From assembly GCF_001642695.1 (NCBI RefSeq), contig NZ_LWCC02000005.1, forward strand, positions 3,952,860 to 4,016,859: 64,000 bases of DNA. Direction: 5' to 3'. This stretch comes from Streptomyces chilikensis. GTDB lineage: Bacteria; Actinomycetota; Actinomycetes; Streptomycetales; Streptomycetaceae. How positions within the stretch are numbered: the stretch's first letter is position 1; each line of letters starts with the position of its first letter. Position numbers and translations under genes: made by a program. The notes beneath the pieces were generated by a model. The model saw nothing but the letters and a program-made list of their open reading frames with translations. It made no database searches and had not been told where the DNA came from. Of this stretch, positions 1 to 7,277 are shown piece by piece.

Positions 1-1104
1 CTGGGCGCCTCGACGGCGGCGCTCGGCACGGGCGGCACCGCCGCGGCGGCCGAGGGCGGCAAGGGCCGCGGGCGCGGCGCCCACGGGCTGCCGAAGCCCG
101 CCGTGATCGCCCACCGCGGCGCCAGCGGCTACCGCCCCGAGCACACCTTCGGCGCGTACGACCTCGCCCTGGACATGGGCGCGGACGTCGTCGAGGCCGG
201 CGACCTGGTGATCACCAAGGACGGTCACCTGGTCTGCCGCCACGAGCCGGAGATCGGCGGCACCACCGACGTCGCCGACCACCCCGAGTTCGCCTCCCGC
301 CGCACCACCAAGTCCCTCGACGGCGTCGCCACCACCGGCTGGTTCGCCGAGGACTTCACGCTCGCCGAGCTGAAGACCCTGCGCGCCAAGGAGCGGATCC
401 CGGCCAACCGCCCGCACAGCACGCTCTACGACGGCGTCTGGGAGATTCCCACCTTCGAGGAGGTGCTGCGCTGGCAGGACGCGCAGACCCGCAGGCGCGG
501 CAAGCAGGTCTTCGTCTACCCGGAGCTCAAGCACCCCACCTACTTCCGCGAGCAGGGCCTGCCCCTGGAGGAGCGCCTCGCCAGGCTGCTGCGGCGGCAC
601 GGCAAGGACCGCAGGAACTCGCCGGTGCTGCTCCAGTCCTTCGAGCCGACCAGCATCGAGCGGATGCGGAAGCTGGTGGACAACCCGCTCGCCGTGCTGC
701 TCTCCTCGGCCGGCAGCCGGCCCTGGGACTTCCAGCGGCAGGGCGACCCGCGCAAGGTCTCCGACCTGATCACCCCGCAGGGCCTCGCCTGGATCGCCTC
801 CTTCGCCGACGGCATCGGCCCCACCCTCGACCTGATCGTCCCGCGCGACGCCTCGGGCAACCTGACCTCGCCGACCACCCTGGTCGCCGACGCGCACCGG
901 GCGGGCCTGGTGCTCCACCCGTACACGATGCGCAACGAGAACCCGTTCCTGCCCGCGAACTTCCGCCGCGGCACCGAGCCGGACGCCTACGGCGACGCCT
1001 TCGGCGCCTTCGCCGCCTACTTCGACACCGGCATCGACGGCGTCTTCACCGACCAGCCGGACACCGGCCTGCTGGCCCGCGAACTCTGGCGCGCCGCCCG
1101 CTGA
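1..1104 (+). CDS. glpQ: Glycerophosphodiester phosphodiesterase, 5' truncated by window edge
   Basis: The frame is open from base 1, so the true start lies upstream. The first ~34 codons are Ala/Gly-rich and look like the end of an export signal plus linker, so the enzyme is probably secreted. It should hydrolyse glycerophosphodiesters to glycerol-3-phosphate and an alcohol for phosphate and carbon scavenging. The GDPD hallmark HRGASGYRPEHT follows at about 106-141, and HEPEIGGTTDV and a late GIDGVFTDQPD motif also fit. One oddity is the metal-ligand motif at 193-204, which reads E-A-G-D where family members normally have E-x-D, a one-residue insertion. A 17-bp duplication covers the stop codon. 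The family call is secure; activity is less certain because of the insertion. Confidence 0.9.
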   Translation: MGASTAALGTGGTAAAAEGGKGRGRGAHGLPKPAVIAHRGASGYRPEHTFGAYDLALDMGADVVEAGDLVITKDGHLVCRHEPEIGGTTDVADHPEFASRRTTKSLDGVATTGWFAEDFTLAELKTLRAKERIPANRPHSTLYDGVWEIPTFEEVLRWQDAQTRRRGKQVFVYPELKHPTYFREQGLPLEERLARLLRRHGKDRRNSPVLLQSFEPTSIERMRKLVDNPLAVLLSSAGSRPWDFQRQGDPRKVSDLITPQGLAWIASFADGIGPTLDLIVPRDASGNLTSPTTLVADAHRAGLVLHPYTMRNENPFLPANFRRGTEPDAYGDAFGAFAAYFDTGIDGVFTDQPDTGLLARELWRAAR

Positions 1105-1130
1105 CCCGCCCCGCCCGCTGACCCGCCCCG
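1097..1130. repeat. 17-bp exact tandem duplication spanning the glpQ stop
   Basis: The unit CCCGCTGACCCGCCCCG occurs twice back to back (1097-1113 and 1114-1130). The TGA of the glpQ stop codon lies in the first copy, so the second copy carries a second in-frame-looking TGA in non-coding DNA. GC-rich hairpin-prone sequence follows to about 1160. Confidence 0.9.
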
Positions 1131-1217
1131 CGCGAGGGCTCGCGAGCGCGCGAGGGCGCGGGCGCACGGCGTCAACCCGACGCCCTGGATACCATCCCGA
1201 AGGGTGAATCCGGGCCG

Positions 1218-1769
1218 GTGGCGGCAACCGCCGCCGCCGGCCCGTCGTCCTGTGCCCATGTGAAGCCGGACGACATGGTGGCCGAGCTGCGCCCCCTGCT
1301 GGCCGCCGAGGCGGCGGCCGAGGCCGCGGCGGCCGGAGGCGAGGCCCGGGACCTGGAACAGGGCGTCTGGCTGCGCCTGCTGGAACGCCTGGAGCGGTCG
1401 GACCCGCCGCGCGACCCCGCCCACTGGCTGCGCCAGGCGGTGCGCGCCGAGGTCAGGGCCCTGCGCCGGGCCGCCCGCCGGGAACACGCCCTGTGCCGCG
1501 ATCCGGCCGACGAGACGCGCCCGGGCCCCGAACAGCTCGCCCTCGCCTCCGCCCGCCGCCGCACCCTCCAGGACGCCGTCCGGCGCCTGCCCGGCCGCTG
1601 CCCCCGGCTGCTCGCCGCGCTCTTCTCCCCGCACGACCTCACCTACCGGGAGATCGCCCGGGAGTTGGGAATGTCACAGGGCAGTCTGGGGCCGGAACGT
1701 TCCCGATGTCTCGGATGTCTGAGACGGCTGCTCGGTCCGGAGGTTGCGCCCCGCCCGAGGCGGGGATAG
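1218..1769 (+). CDS. Small sigma-70-like / helix-turn-helix protein
   Basis: A 183-residue protein whose C-terminal third resembles sigma region 4: CPRLLAALFSPHDLTYREIARELGMSQ is a helix-turn-helix, followed by Gly-Pro-Glu-Arg-Ser-Arg-Cys, as in ECF-like sigma factors. The N-terminal half is Ala/Arg-rich with only a weak region-2 resemblance. It may be a divergent sigma factor or a regulator built on the same fold. The GTG at 1218 has no clear ribosome site; GTG at 1260 or ATG at 1275 would remove only the low-complexity leader. An acetyltransferase gene follows after 45 bp. Target promoters cannot be inferred from sequence. Confidence 0.7.
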   Translation: MAATAAAGPSSCAHVKPDDMVAELRPLLAAEAAAEAAAAGGEARDLEQGVWLRLLERLERSDPPRDPAHWLRQAVRAEVRALRRAARREHALCRDPADETRPGPEQLALASARRRTLQDAVRRLPGRCPRLLAALFSPHDLTYREIARELGMSQGSLGPERSRCLGCLRRLLGPEVAPRPRRG

Positions 1770-1814
1770 GTGTGGAGGACCACTGGTGAGCAAGTGAGCG
1801 GGAGGCATGCACAC

Positions 1815-2357
1815 ATGGGCATGAGCGTGACCATCTCCAGGGCGGCCGAGCAGGACGCCGAGCAGATCTTCCGGCTCAGGTATCTGTGCTTCCAGAGCGA
1901 GGCGGCGCTCTACGGCGACCACCGCATCGGCCCGCTGAGCGAGTCCCTCGCCGACGTCCGGGGCGAGATCGCCTCCGGCGTCGTCTGCGTGGCCCGGCTG
2001 GGCGACGAGGTGATCGGCTCGGTGTACGGCCGCGTGACCGCCGACGGAGCGGGCGAGATCGACGGCCTCTGCGTCCACCCCCGCCTCCAGGGCCACGGCA
2101 TCGGCGCCCGGCTGCTGCGCGCCGCCGAGGCCGCGGTGACCGAGGCCGCCCCGGTCGGCGTCTTCCGGCTCAGCGCCGGCACCCGCAGCGAGCCCGGCCT
2201 GCGGCTCTACCGCCGCCTCGGCTACCGGGCCACCGGCCGCGCCGAGGGGCCCGACGGCATCCCGCGGATCGTCCTGGAACGCGCGACGGGCGCCGGCCAG
2301 GACCCCGCCGCGCAGGACCCCGACGCCGGGACGGCGGTCTACGCGGCGACCGCCTGA
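1815..2357 (+). CDS. GNAT-family N-acetyltransferase
   Basis: A 180-residue single-domain acetyltransferase. The acetyl-CoA pyrophosphate loop is visible as LQGHGIGARLLRAAE (R/Q-x-x-G-x-G/A type), followed by LYRRLGYRATGR, the usual last beta-alpha element. Substrate unknown. The ATG at 1815 is chosen because GGAGG lies at 1801-1805; an in-frame GTG at 1770 would add 15 residues that do not look like the family. The 3' end overlaps by 19 bp the 3' end of the convergent membrane-protein gene at 2339-2758. It could share a transcript with the sigma-like gene 45 bp upstream. Confidence 0.85.
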   Translation: MGMSVTISRAAEQDAEQIFRLRYLCFQSEAALYGDHRIGPLSESLADVRGEIASGVVCVARLGDEVIGSVYGRVTADGAGEIDGLCVHPRLQGHGIGARLLRAAEAAVTEAAPVGVFRLSAGTRSEPGLRLYRRLGYRATGRAEGPDGIPRIVLERATGAGQDPAAQDPDAGTAVYAATA

Positions 2358-2758
2358 CGGTCCGCGGCCCGGCCCCGGACCAGCCAGTACAGCGCGGTCA
2401 CCGGCAGCAGCACCGGGATGAAGAGGTAGCCCATCCCGAAGTCGGACCAGACCGTCGCGTCCGGGAAGGCCCCGGGGTCGGCCAGCGTCCAGGCGCCGAC
2501 CACCAGGACGCCGAGCAGCTCGGCGGCGCAGCACACCACCGCCGCCCGCCGGGCCCGCTCGCCGCCGCGCACCAGGGTGTAGGTGATGAAGCCGTAGACC
2601 AGGCCGGCCAGCGCGGACAGCGAGTAGGCCAGCGGGGCGCGGTCGAACTCGGTGGAGATCTGGTACGCCGACCGGGAGACCGCGCCCACCACCATCACCC
2701 CGTACAGCCAGACCAGGAGGATGCCGGGCCCGGAGATCAGCTTCTGCCGCGAGGTCAT
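2339..2758 (-). CDS. Integral membrane protein, unknown function
   Basis: A 139-residue protein with four likely transmembrane segments: about residues 12-30, 46-64 (with YGFITYTLVRG), 72-92, and 108-126. No catalytic motif is visible. It is the second gene of a two-gene minus-strand unit: its ATG is 1 bp after the stop of the upstream gene (2760-3119), so the two are almost certainly cotranscribed and may act as a pair. Its stop lies inside the convergent acetyltransferase gene. I do not recognise a named family. Confidence 0.75.
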   Translation of the reverse strand: MTSRQKLISGPGILLVWLYGVMVVGAVSRSAYQISTEFDRAPLAYSLSALAGLVYGFITYTLVRGGERARRAAVVCCAAELLGVLVVGAWTLADPGAFPDATVWSDFGMGYLFIPVLLPVTALYWLVRGRAADRQAVAA

Positions 2759-2759
2759 C

Positions 2760-3119
2760 TCAGGCTCCCCAGATGTCGTAGAGCCGCACCTGCAGCACGG
2801 CCAGGACGAAACCGCCCGCGGCCACCGTGAGCGAGCCCCAGCGGGTGCGCTCGGCCAGCGACATGAACCCCGCGACCGGCACGCAGGCGAAGGCGCCGAG
2901 CAGGTAGGCCACGAAGATCACGGAGTCCTGCCCGGGCCGCTCGCCACGGGCCAGCTGCACGATGCCGACCACCAGCTGCGCGGTGGCCATCAGCGCGACC
3001 ACACCCATGCCGATGAAGTGCCAGTCCTTGGTCGGCTGGTCCCGCCAGGCGGCCCAGCCGCACCAGGCGGCGAGGAGGAGTGCGGCCACGGCGGTCGCCA
3101 CGGTCAGGGCTACGAGCAT
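2760..3119 (-). CDS. Small integral membrane protein, unknown function
   Basis: A 119-residue protein with about four hydrophobic segments (approximately residues 3-22, 38-58, 68-88, 95-113) and no enzyme motif. It is the first gene of the pair with 2339-2758. A TAAGGT box (minus strand, 3126-3131) lies 6 nt before the ATG and there is no Shine-Dalgarno sequence, so the message is probably leaderless. Function unknown. Confidence 0.75.
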   Translation of the reverse strand: MLVALTVATAVAALLLAAWCGWAAWRDQPTKDWHFIGMGVVALMATAQLVVGIVQLARGERPGQDSVIFVAYLLGAFACVPVAGFMSLAERTRWGSLTVAAGGFVLAVLQVRLYDIWGA

Positions 3120-3125
3120 GCGCAG

Positions 3126-3131
3126 ACCTTA
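3126..3131 (-). promoter_or_regulatory. -10 box TAAGGT for leaderless membrane-protein gene
   Basis: TAAGGT on the minus strand, 6 nt before the ATG at 3119, matches the TANNNT -10 element. The spacing puts the transcription start at or next to the A of ATG. No convincing -35 was seen. Confidence 0.5.
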
Positions 3132-3162
3132 TTACGGCGGGTATGTCCCCCCGCCGCCCGCC

Positions 3163-3278
3163 CCCGGGGTTCCGCGCGGGCCGGGCGGGCGCCGCGCGGG
3201 CGGGGGCGGCGCCCGGGGACCCCGGGGTTCCGCGCGGGCCGGGCGGGCGCCGCGCGGGCGGGGGCGGCGCCCGGGGAC
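3163..3278. repeat. 58-bp exact tandem duplication
   Basis: Two identical 58-bp units (3163-3220 and 3221-3278), each starting CCCGGGGTTCCGCG and ending CGGCGCCCGGGGAC, lie between divergent genes. The units are almost pure G+C. They sit 39 bp upstream of the HAD start and 32 bp upstream of the minus-strand membrane protein -10 box. Confidence 0.95.
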
Positions 3279-3304
3279 GCCGCGGCGCCGCCGCACCGCC
3301 TGGT

Positions 3305-3310
3305 TAGGGT
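3305..3310 (+). promoter_or_regulatory. -10 box TAGGGT for leaderless HAD gene
   Basis: TAGGGT ends 6 nt before the ATG at 3317 and there is no purine-rich ribosome site in between, so the start codon should be at or near the 5' end of the mRNA. Confidence 0.55.
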
Positions 3311-3316
3311 CGACGC

Positions 3317-3970
3317 ATGACGACCCTCCGTGCGGACGCGCTGCTCTTCGACAACGACGGGACCCTCCTCTCCTCCCTGGACTCCGTGACCCGCTCCTGG
3401 ACCGCCTGGGCCCGGGAGCACGGCGTGACCCGCGAGCAGTTCGCGCGGATCGAGCTGCACGGCCGCCCCGCCGCGGAGATCGTGCGGGACCTGCTGCCCG
3501 CGCCGCGGGTGCCCGCCGCCGTCGCCCGCATCGAGGAGATCGAGATCGAGGACGTCCCCCACGGCGGCGTCGTCCCGCTCCCCGGCACGCGGGAGTTCCT
3601 GCACGGGCTCCCCGCCGGCCGGTGGGCCGTCGTCACCTCCGCCTCCCGCCGCCTCGCCGAGGCCCGGCTCGCCCTGGTGGGCCTCGCGCCCGCCACCCTG
3701 ATCGCCGCCGACGACATCACCCGCGGCAAGCCGGACCCGGAGCCCTACCTGCTCGCCGCCAAGGCGCTCGGTGTCGACCCGGCCCGCTGCCTCGTCTTCG
3801 AGGACGCCCCCGCCGGCCTCCGCTCCGGCCGGGCGGCCGGGATGCGCACGGTGGCGTTGGCCACAACCCACCCGGCGCACGAACTGGAGGCCGATCTGGT
3901 GGTGCCGGACCTCTCCGCGCTGTCCGCGCAGGTCACCCCCGACGGGATAACGGTCTCCCGGCGCGCCTGA
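3317..3970 (+). CDS. HAD-superfamily hydrolase (phosphatase, sugar-phosphate type)
   Basis: A 217-residue cytosolic HAD phosphatase. Motif I is FDNDGTLLSS at about residues 11-20 (nucleophile D12 and acid D14), motif II is VVTSASRR, the motif III lysine is in GKPDPEPYLLAAKALG, and motif IV is VFEDAPAGLRSGRAAGM. The small helical cap and the D-A-P-A-G signature resemble the beta-phosphoglucomutase / phosphoglycolate phosphatase / YfbT group. The exact substrate cannot be read from sequence. It is a single gene ended by a perfect 14-bp hairpin at 4007-4039. Confidence 0.85.
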   Translation: MTTLRADALLFDNDGTLLSSLDSVTRSWTAWAREHGVTREQFARIELHGRPAAEIVRDLLPAPRVPAAVARIEEIEIEDVPHGGVVPLPGTREFLHGLPAGRWAVVTSASRRLAEARLALVGLAPATLIAADDITRGKPDPEPYLLAAKALGVDPARCLVFEDAPAGLRSGRAAGMRTVALATTHPAHELEADLVVPDLSALSAQVTPDGITVSRRA

Positions 3971-4006
3971 ACCGGGCCGGGACGGACCCGGGACGCGCCG
4001 TCCACG

Positions 4007-4039
4007 GGACAGGGTGTCCGCATGCCGGACACCCTGTCC
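4007..4039 (+). terminator. Hairpin after the HAD gene
   Basis: Perfect 14-bp inverted repeat, GGACAGGGTGTCCG paired with CGGACACCCTGTCC, with loop CATGC. No T-run follows, which is usual in high-GC actinobacteria. It ends 34 nt before the leader ORF at 4074 and insulates the met operon. Confidence 0.75.
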
Positions 4040-4060
4040 TACTTGCCAGTGATCGTCTGA

Positions 4061-4068
4061 TTTACTTA
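4061..4068 (+). promoter_or_regulatory. Candidate -10 region of the metNIQ leader transcript
   Basis: The AT-rich stretch TTTACTTA contains TTTACT (ending 7 nt before the leader ATG at 4074) and TACTTA. In this very GC-rich surrounding it is the best -10 candidate and would make the leader ORF leaderless. No good -35 is visible; the terminator hairpin occupies that position. Confidence 0.4.
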
Positions 4069-4073
4069 CCCGC

Positions 4074-4160
4074 ATGACCACGACGAGCCGCACCACCCCT
4101 GCGACCGAGGCGACCCCGACGCCCGGTGCTCGTTGTACGTGTCGAATGCGCGCCTGTTAG
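4074..4160 (+). CDS. 28-aa cysteine-codon leader peptide upstream of metNIQ
   Basis: ATG to TAG encodes a Thr/Pro-rich 20-residue start followed by C-T-C-R-M-R-A-C and the stop. Three of the last eight sense codons are Cys, and all three are TGT, rare in this genome, which prefers TGC. A Met codon lies between them. The ORF has no Shine-Dalgarno sequence and appears leaderless. It ends 192 nt before metN, with GC-rich potential stems downstream. Actinobacterial polycysteine leaderless ORFs are known cysteine-responsive attenuators (shown in mycobacteria), so this one probably couples sulfur amino acid or Cys-tRNA status to metNIQ expression. That role is inference. Confidence 0.6.
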   Translation: MTTTSRTTPATEATPTPGARCTCRMRAC

Positions 4161-4352
4161 AGGGCCCCTGCAAGACGTTTGGCCTCGCGCCCCGAAGCGA
4201 GCCCCGCGGCCTCACCGTGCCGCCCGCGCACCACGGATCCCCCGTCCTCCCTCCGCCGCGCAGACGCGCCCGGAGCCGGAGCGACGCGCCGTGCCGCGGT
4301 CCGACCGAATGCACCCGTGACCGGGGCGCCACCCCGCCCCCGGCACTCGACA
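4161..4352 (+). promoter_or_regulatory. Leader RNA between Cys leader peptide and metN
   Basis: A stretch of 192 nt without a supported gene. It contains small inverted repeats such as CTCGC (4184-4188) with GCGAG (4197-4201), and GC-rich repeats near 4320-4345 that could form alternative structures. I see no SAM riboswitch consensus. It is the natural place for an attenuator controlled by translation of the Cys ORF. Confidence 0.35.
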
Positions 4353-5420
4353 GTGACGGAAACCCCTGTGATCACCACCTCGGGTCTGACCAAGATCTAC
4401 CGCTCCGGCGGCCGTGAGGTCACCGCCATCGACGGCGTCGACCTCCACGTCCGCGAAGGCGAGGTCTACGGCGTCATCGGCCAGTCCGGCGCCGGCAAGT
4501 CCTCGCTCATCCGCTGCGTCAACCTCCTCGAGCGCCCCACCTCCGGCACGGTCACCGTCGACGGCCAGGACCTCACCGCGCTCGCCGGCCGCGGCCCGCG
4601 CGCCTCCAGGGAACTGCGCGAGGCGCGCAGCCGCATCGGCATGGTCTTCCAGCACTTCAACCTGCTCTCCTCGCGCACCGTGCAGGACAACGTCGAACTT
4701 CCGCTGGAGATCCTCGGCCGCTCCGGACGCGACCGCTCCGCCAAGGCGCTGGAACTGCTCGACCTGGTCGGCCTCGCCGACAAGGCCAAGGCGTACCCCG
4801 CCCAGCTCTCGGGCGGCCAGAAGCAGCGCGTGGGCATCGCCCGTGCCCTGGCCGGCGACCCCAAGGTGCTCCTCTCCGACGAGGCCACCAGCGCACTCGA
4901 CCCGGAGACCACCCGCTCCATCCTCGAGCTGCTGCGCGACCTCAACCGGCAGCTCGGCCTGACCGTGCTGCTGATCACCCACGAGATGGACGTCGTCAAG
5001 ACGGTCTGCGACTCCGCCGCCCTGATGGAGCGGGGCCGCGTCGTGGAGTCCGGCACCGTCGGCGAACTGCTCGCCACCCCCGGCTCCCAGCTCGCCGCCG
5101 CGCTCTTCCCGGTCGGCGGCGACGCCTCCGGCCCGGACGGCACGGTCCTGGACATCACCTTCCACGGCGAGTCCACCGGCCGCCCGGTGATCTCCCAGCT
5201 CGCCCGCACCTACAACGTGGACGTCTCCATCCTGGGCGCCGCGGTCGACACCGTCGGCGGCGCCCAGATCGGCCGGATGCGCATCGAGCTGCCCGGCCGC
5301 TACCACGACAACGTCGTCCCCGTCGGCTTCCTGCGCGAGCAGGGGCTCCAGGTGGAGTTCGTCGGCCAGGACGCCCCGGCCGGCCCGGCCGGCACCGAAG
5401 TGAAGGAAGTGGCCAAGTGA
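4353..5420 (+). CDS. metN: Methionine ABC transporter, ATP-binding subunit
   Basis: A 355-residue ATPase that powers high-affinity methionine uptake with MetI and MetQ. Walker A is GQSGAGKSS (about residues 43-51), the Q-loop is in MVFQHFN, the signature is LSGGQKQR (about 152-159), Walker B is VLLSDEA, and the H-loop is LLITHEMD. The C-terminal ~80 residues form the NIL domain, which binds methionine and inhibits transport in the MetN family. GTG at 4353 gives MTETPVITTSGLTKIY; GTG at 4368 is equally possible since neither has a strong ribosome site. Its stop overlaps the metI start by 4 bp. Expression is probably governed by the upstream Cys leader. Confidence 0.95.
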   Translation: MTETPVITTSGLTKIYRSGGREVTAIDGVDLHVREGEVYGVIGQSGAGKSSLIRCVNLLERPTSGTVTVDGQDLTALAGRGPRASRELREARSRIGMVFQHFNLLSSRTVQDNVELPLEILGRSGRDRSAKALELLDLVGLADKAKAYPAQLSGGQKQRVGIARALAGDPKVLLSDEATSALDPETTRSILELLRDLNRQLGLTVLLITHEMDVVKTVCDSAALMERGRVVESGTVGELLATPGSQLAAALFPVGGDASGPDGTVLDITFHGESTGRPVISQLARTYNVDVSILGAAVDTVGGAQIGRMRIELPGRYHDNVVPVGFLREQGLQVEFVGQDAPAGPAGTEVKEVAK

Positions 5421-6178
5421 CCTGGTCCGAGATGCAGCCGCTGCTCACCCAGGCCAGCTGGGACACCCTCTACATGGTCGGCTGGTCCACCCTGATCGCG
5501 ATCGTCGGCGGCCTGCCGCTGGGCGTCCTGCTGGTCCTCACCGACCGCGGTGGCCTGCTGCAGAACGTCGTCGCCAACAAGGTGATCGGCCAGATCGTCA
5601 ACATCGCCCGCTCACTGCCGTTCATCATCCTGATGGTGGCGCTGATGAGCTTCACCCGGCTGATCACCGGCACCACCATCGGCCGCGACGCCGCCATCGT
5701 GCCGCTGGCCATCGGCGCCATCCCGTTCTTCGCGCGCCTCGTCGAGACCGCCGTCCGCGAGGTCGACCACGGTCTGGTCGAGGCCGTGCAGGCCATGGGC
5801 GGCAACACCTGGACGGTCGTCCGCAAGGTCCTCGTCCCCGAGGCGCTGCCCTCGCTGATCTCCTCGGCCACCACCACCGTGGTCGCGCTCATCGGCTACT
5901 CCGCGATGGCCGGCACCGTGGGCGCCGGCGGACTCGGCGACATCGCCATCCGCTACGGCTACCAGCGGTTCGAGACCGGGCTGATGTGGGTCACCGTCGC
6001 GGTCCTCGCCGTCGTCATCGCCCTCATCCAGTTCGCCGGCGACGCCGGGGCGCGCGCCCTGCACCGCCGCGGCGGACGCGGCGGACCCGCGCCCCGGCTG
6101 CGCCTGCTGAAGGCCAAGGAGCCCGACGCGGCGGCTTCCGCCGCCGACGCCACGGCCGAGGTCCGCAAGGCCGCCTAG
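5417..6178 (+). CDS. metI: Methionine ABC transporter permease
   Basis: A 253-residue inner-membrane permease with about five transmembrane segments. The cytoplasmic EAA loop is visible as VEAVQAMGGNTWTVVRKVLVPEALP, the site of contact with MetN. The GTG start overlaps the metN stop (GTGA), indicating translational coupling. The last ~35 residues are an Arg/Ala-rich tail. metQ follows after 94 bp. Confidence 0.95.
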   Translation: MTWSEMQPLLTQASWDTLYMVGWSTLIAIVGGLPLGVLLVLTDRGGLLQNVVANKVIGQIVNIARSLPFIILMVALMSFTRLITGTTIGRDAAIVPLAIGAIPFFARLVETAVREVDHGLVEAVQAMGGNTWTVVRKVLVPEALPSLISSATTTVVALIGYSAMAGTVGAGGLGDIAIRYGYQRFETGLMWVTVAVLAVVIALIQFAGDAGARALHRRGGRGGPAPRLRLLKAKEPDAAASAADATAEVRKAA

Positions 6179-6272
6179 GCCCCGCGCCCGCTCCACAGAC
6201 CTCCCCGCACCACCCGACGCGGGGGAGCACCACCAGGCACGCCCCGCGTGCCGCAACGGAAAGGCACTTTTC

Positions 6273-7118
6273 GTGCGTAACACCGCCAAGCGTTTCAACG
6301 TCAAGATCACCACCGCCGTCCTGACCGCCGGAGCGCTCTCCCTCGGCCTGACCGCCTGCGGCAGCGGCTCCGACGACAAGGCCGCCGACGCCGACGGCCC
6401 CCTGGTCGTCGCCGCCAGCCCCGTCCCGCACGCGGAGATCCTCACCTTCGTCAAGGACAACCTCGCGAAGGAGGCCGGCCTCGACCTCGAGGTCAAGGAG
6501 TTCACCGACTACGTGACTCCCAACACGGCCACCGAGGACGGCTCGGTCGACGCCAACTACTTCCAGAACCAGCCGTACCTCGACGACTTCAACAAGAAGA
6601 ACGGCACCCACATCGCGCCGGTCGTCACGGTCCACCTCGAGCCGCTCGGTCTCTACTCGCACAAGGTCAAGAGCGCCGACGACCTCAAGAGCGGCGCCAC
6701 CGTCGCCGTCCCCAACGACACGGTCAACGAGGCGCGCGCCCTCAAGCTCCTGGCCGACAACGGCCTGATCGAGCTCAAGAAGGGCGCCGACAGCGCGGCC
6801 ACCCCCGCCGACATCACCAAGAACCCCAAGAACCTCAAGTTCAAGGAGCTCGAGGCGGCGCAGACCCCGCGCTCCCTGGACGACGTCGACGCCGCCGTGG
6901 TCAACGGCAACTACGCCATCGAGTCCGACCTGCAGCCGGCCGAGGACGCCCTCGTCCTGGAGTCCGCGGAGAACAGCCCCTACGGCAACTTCCTCGCCGT
7001 CAAGGAGGGCTCCGAGGACGACCCGCGCGTCAAGAAGCTCGCCGAGCTGCTCACCTCTCCCGAGGTGAAGAAGTTCATCGAGGACAAGTACGCCGGCTCC
7101 GTCATCGCCTCCTTCTGA
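6273..7118 (+). CDS. metQ: Methionine-binding lipoprotein
   Basis: A 281-residue substrate-binding protein of the NlpA/MetQ family. The N-terminus has a positively charged start, a hydrophobic stretch and the lipobox L-T-A-C with Cys29, so it is lipid-anchored on the outer face of the membrane. Family motifs include SPVPHAEIL, the DYVTPNTA region, and DGSVDANYFQNQPYLDDFN. The GTG at 6273 follows GGAAAGG at about 6259. It lies 94 bp after metI, in the same operon, and the operon ends at a 17-bp hairpin (7159-7197). Confidence 0.95.
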   Translation: MRNTAKRFNVKITTAVLTAGALSLGLTACGSGSDDKAADADGPLVVAASPVPHAEILTFVKDNLAKEAGLDLEVKEFTDYVTPNTATEDGSVDANYFQNQPYLDDFNKKNGTHIAPVVTVHLEPLGLYSHKVKSADDLKSGATVAVPNDTVNEARALKLLADNGLIELKKGADSAATPADITKNPKNLKFKELEAAQTPRSLDDVDAAVVNGNYAIESDLQPAEDALVLESAENSPYGNFLAVKEGSEDDPRVKKLAELLTSPEVKKFIEDKYAGSVIASF

Positions 7119-7158
7119 GACGGCGTCACCTCCCGACCGGCACACCGTCAGGGACGAC

Positions 7159-7197
7159 GGGGTCCGTTCCGGCCGCACTCCGGCCGGAACGGACCCC
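7159..7197 (+). terminator. Terminator of metNIQ
   Basis: Perfect 17-bp inverted repeat GGGGTCCGTTCCGGCCG / CGGCCGGAACGGACCCC with a 5-nt loop (7176-7180), 41 bp after metQ. There is no U-tract. Confidence 0.85.
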
Positions 7198-7277
7198 GCC
7201 GTCCTGCCAGGTGCTTTCATGCTGCATGCTGAAGAGTTCAGCAGGTCCGAACGGTCCCCGACGCTACGGAGCGGCGC

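Noticed and set aside
3971-4352. SAM riboswitch upstream of metN
   Set aside because: No SAM-I, SAM-II or SAM-IV core was seen; the Cys leader ORF is the better explanation.
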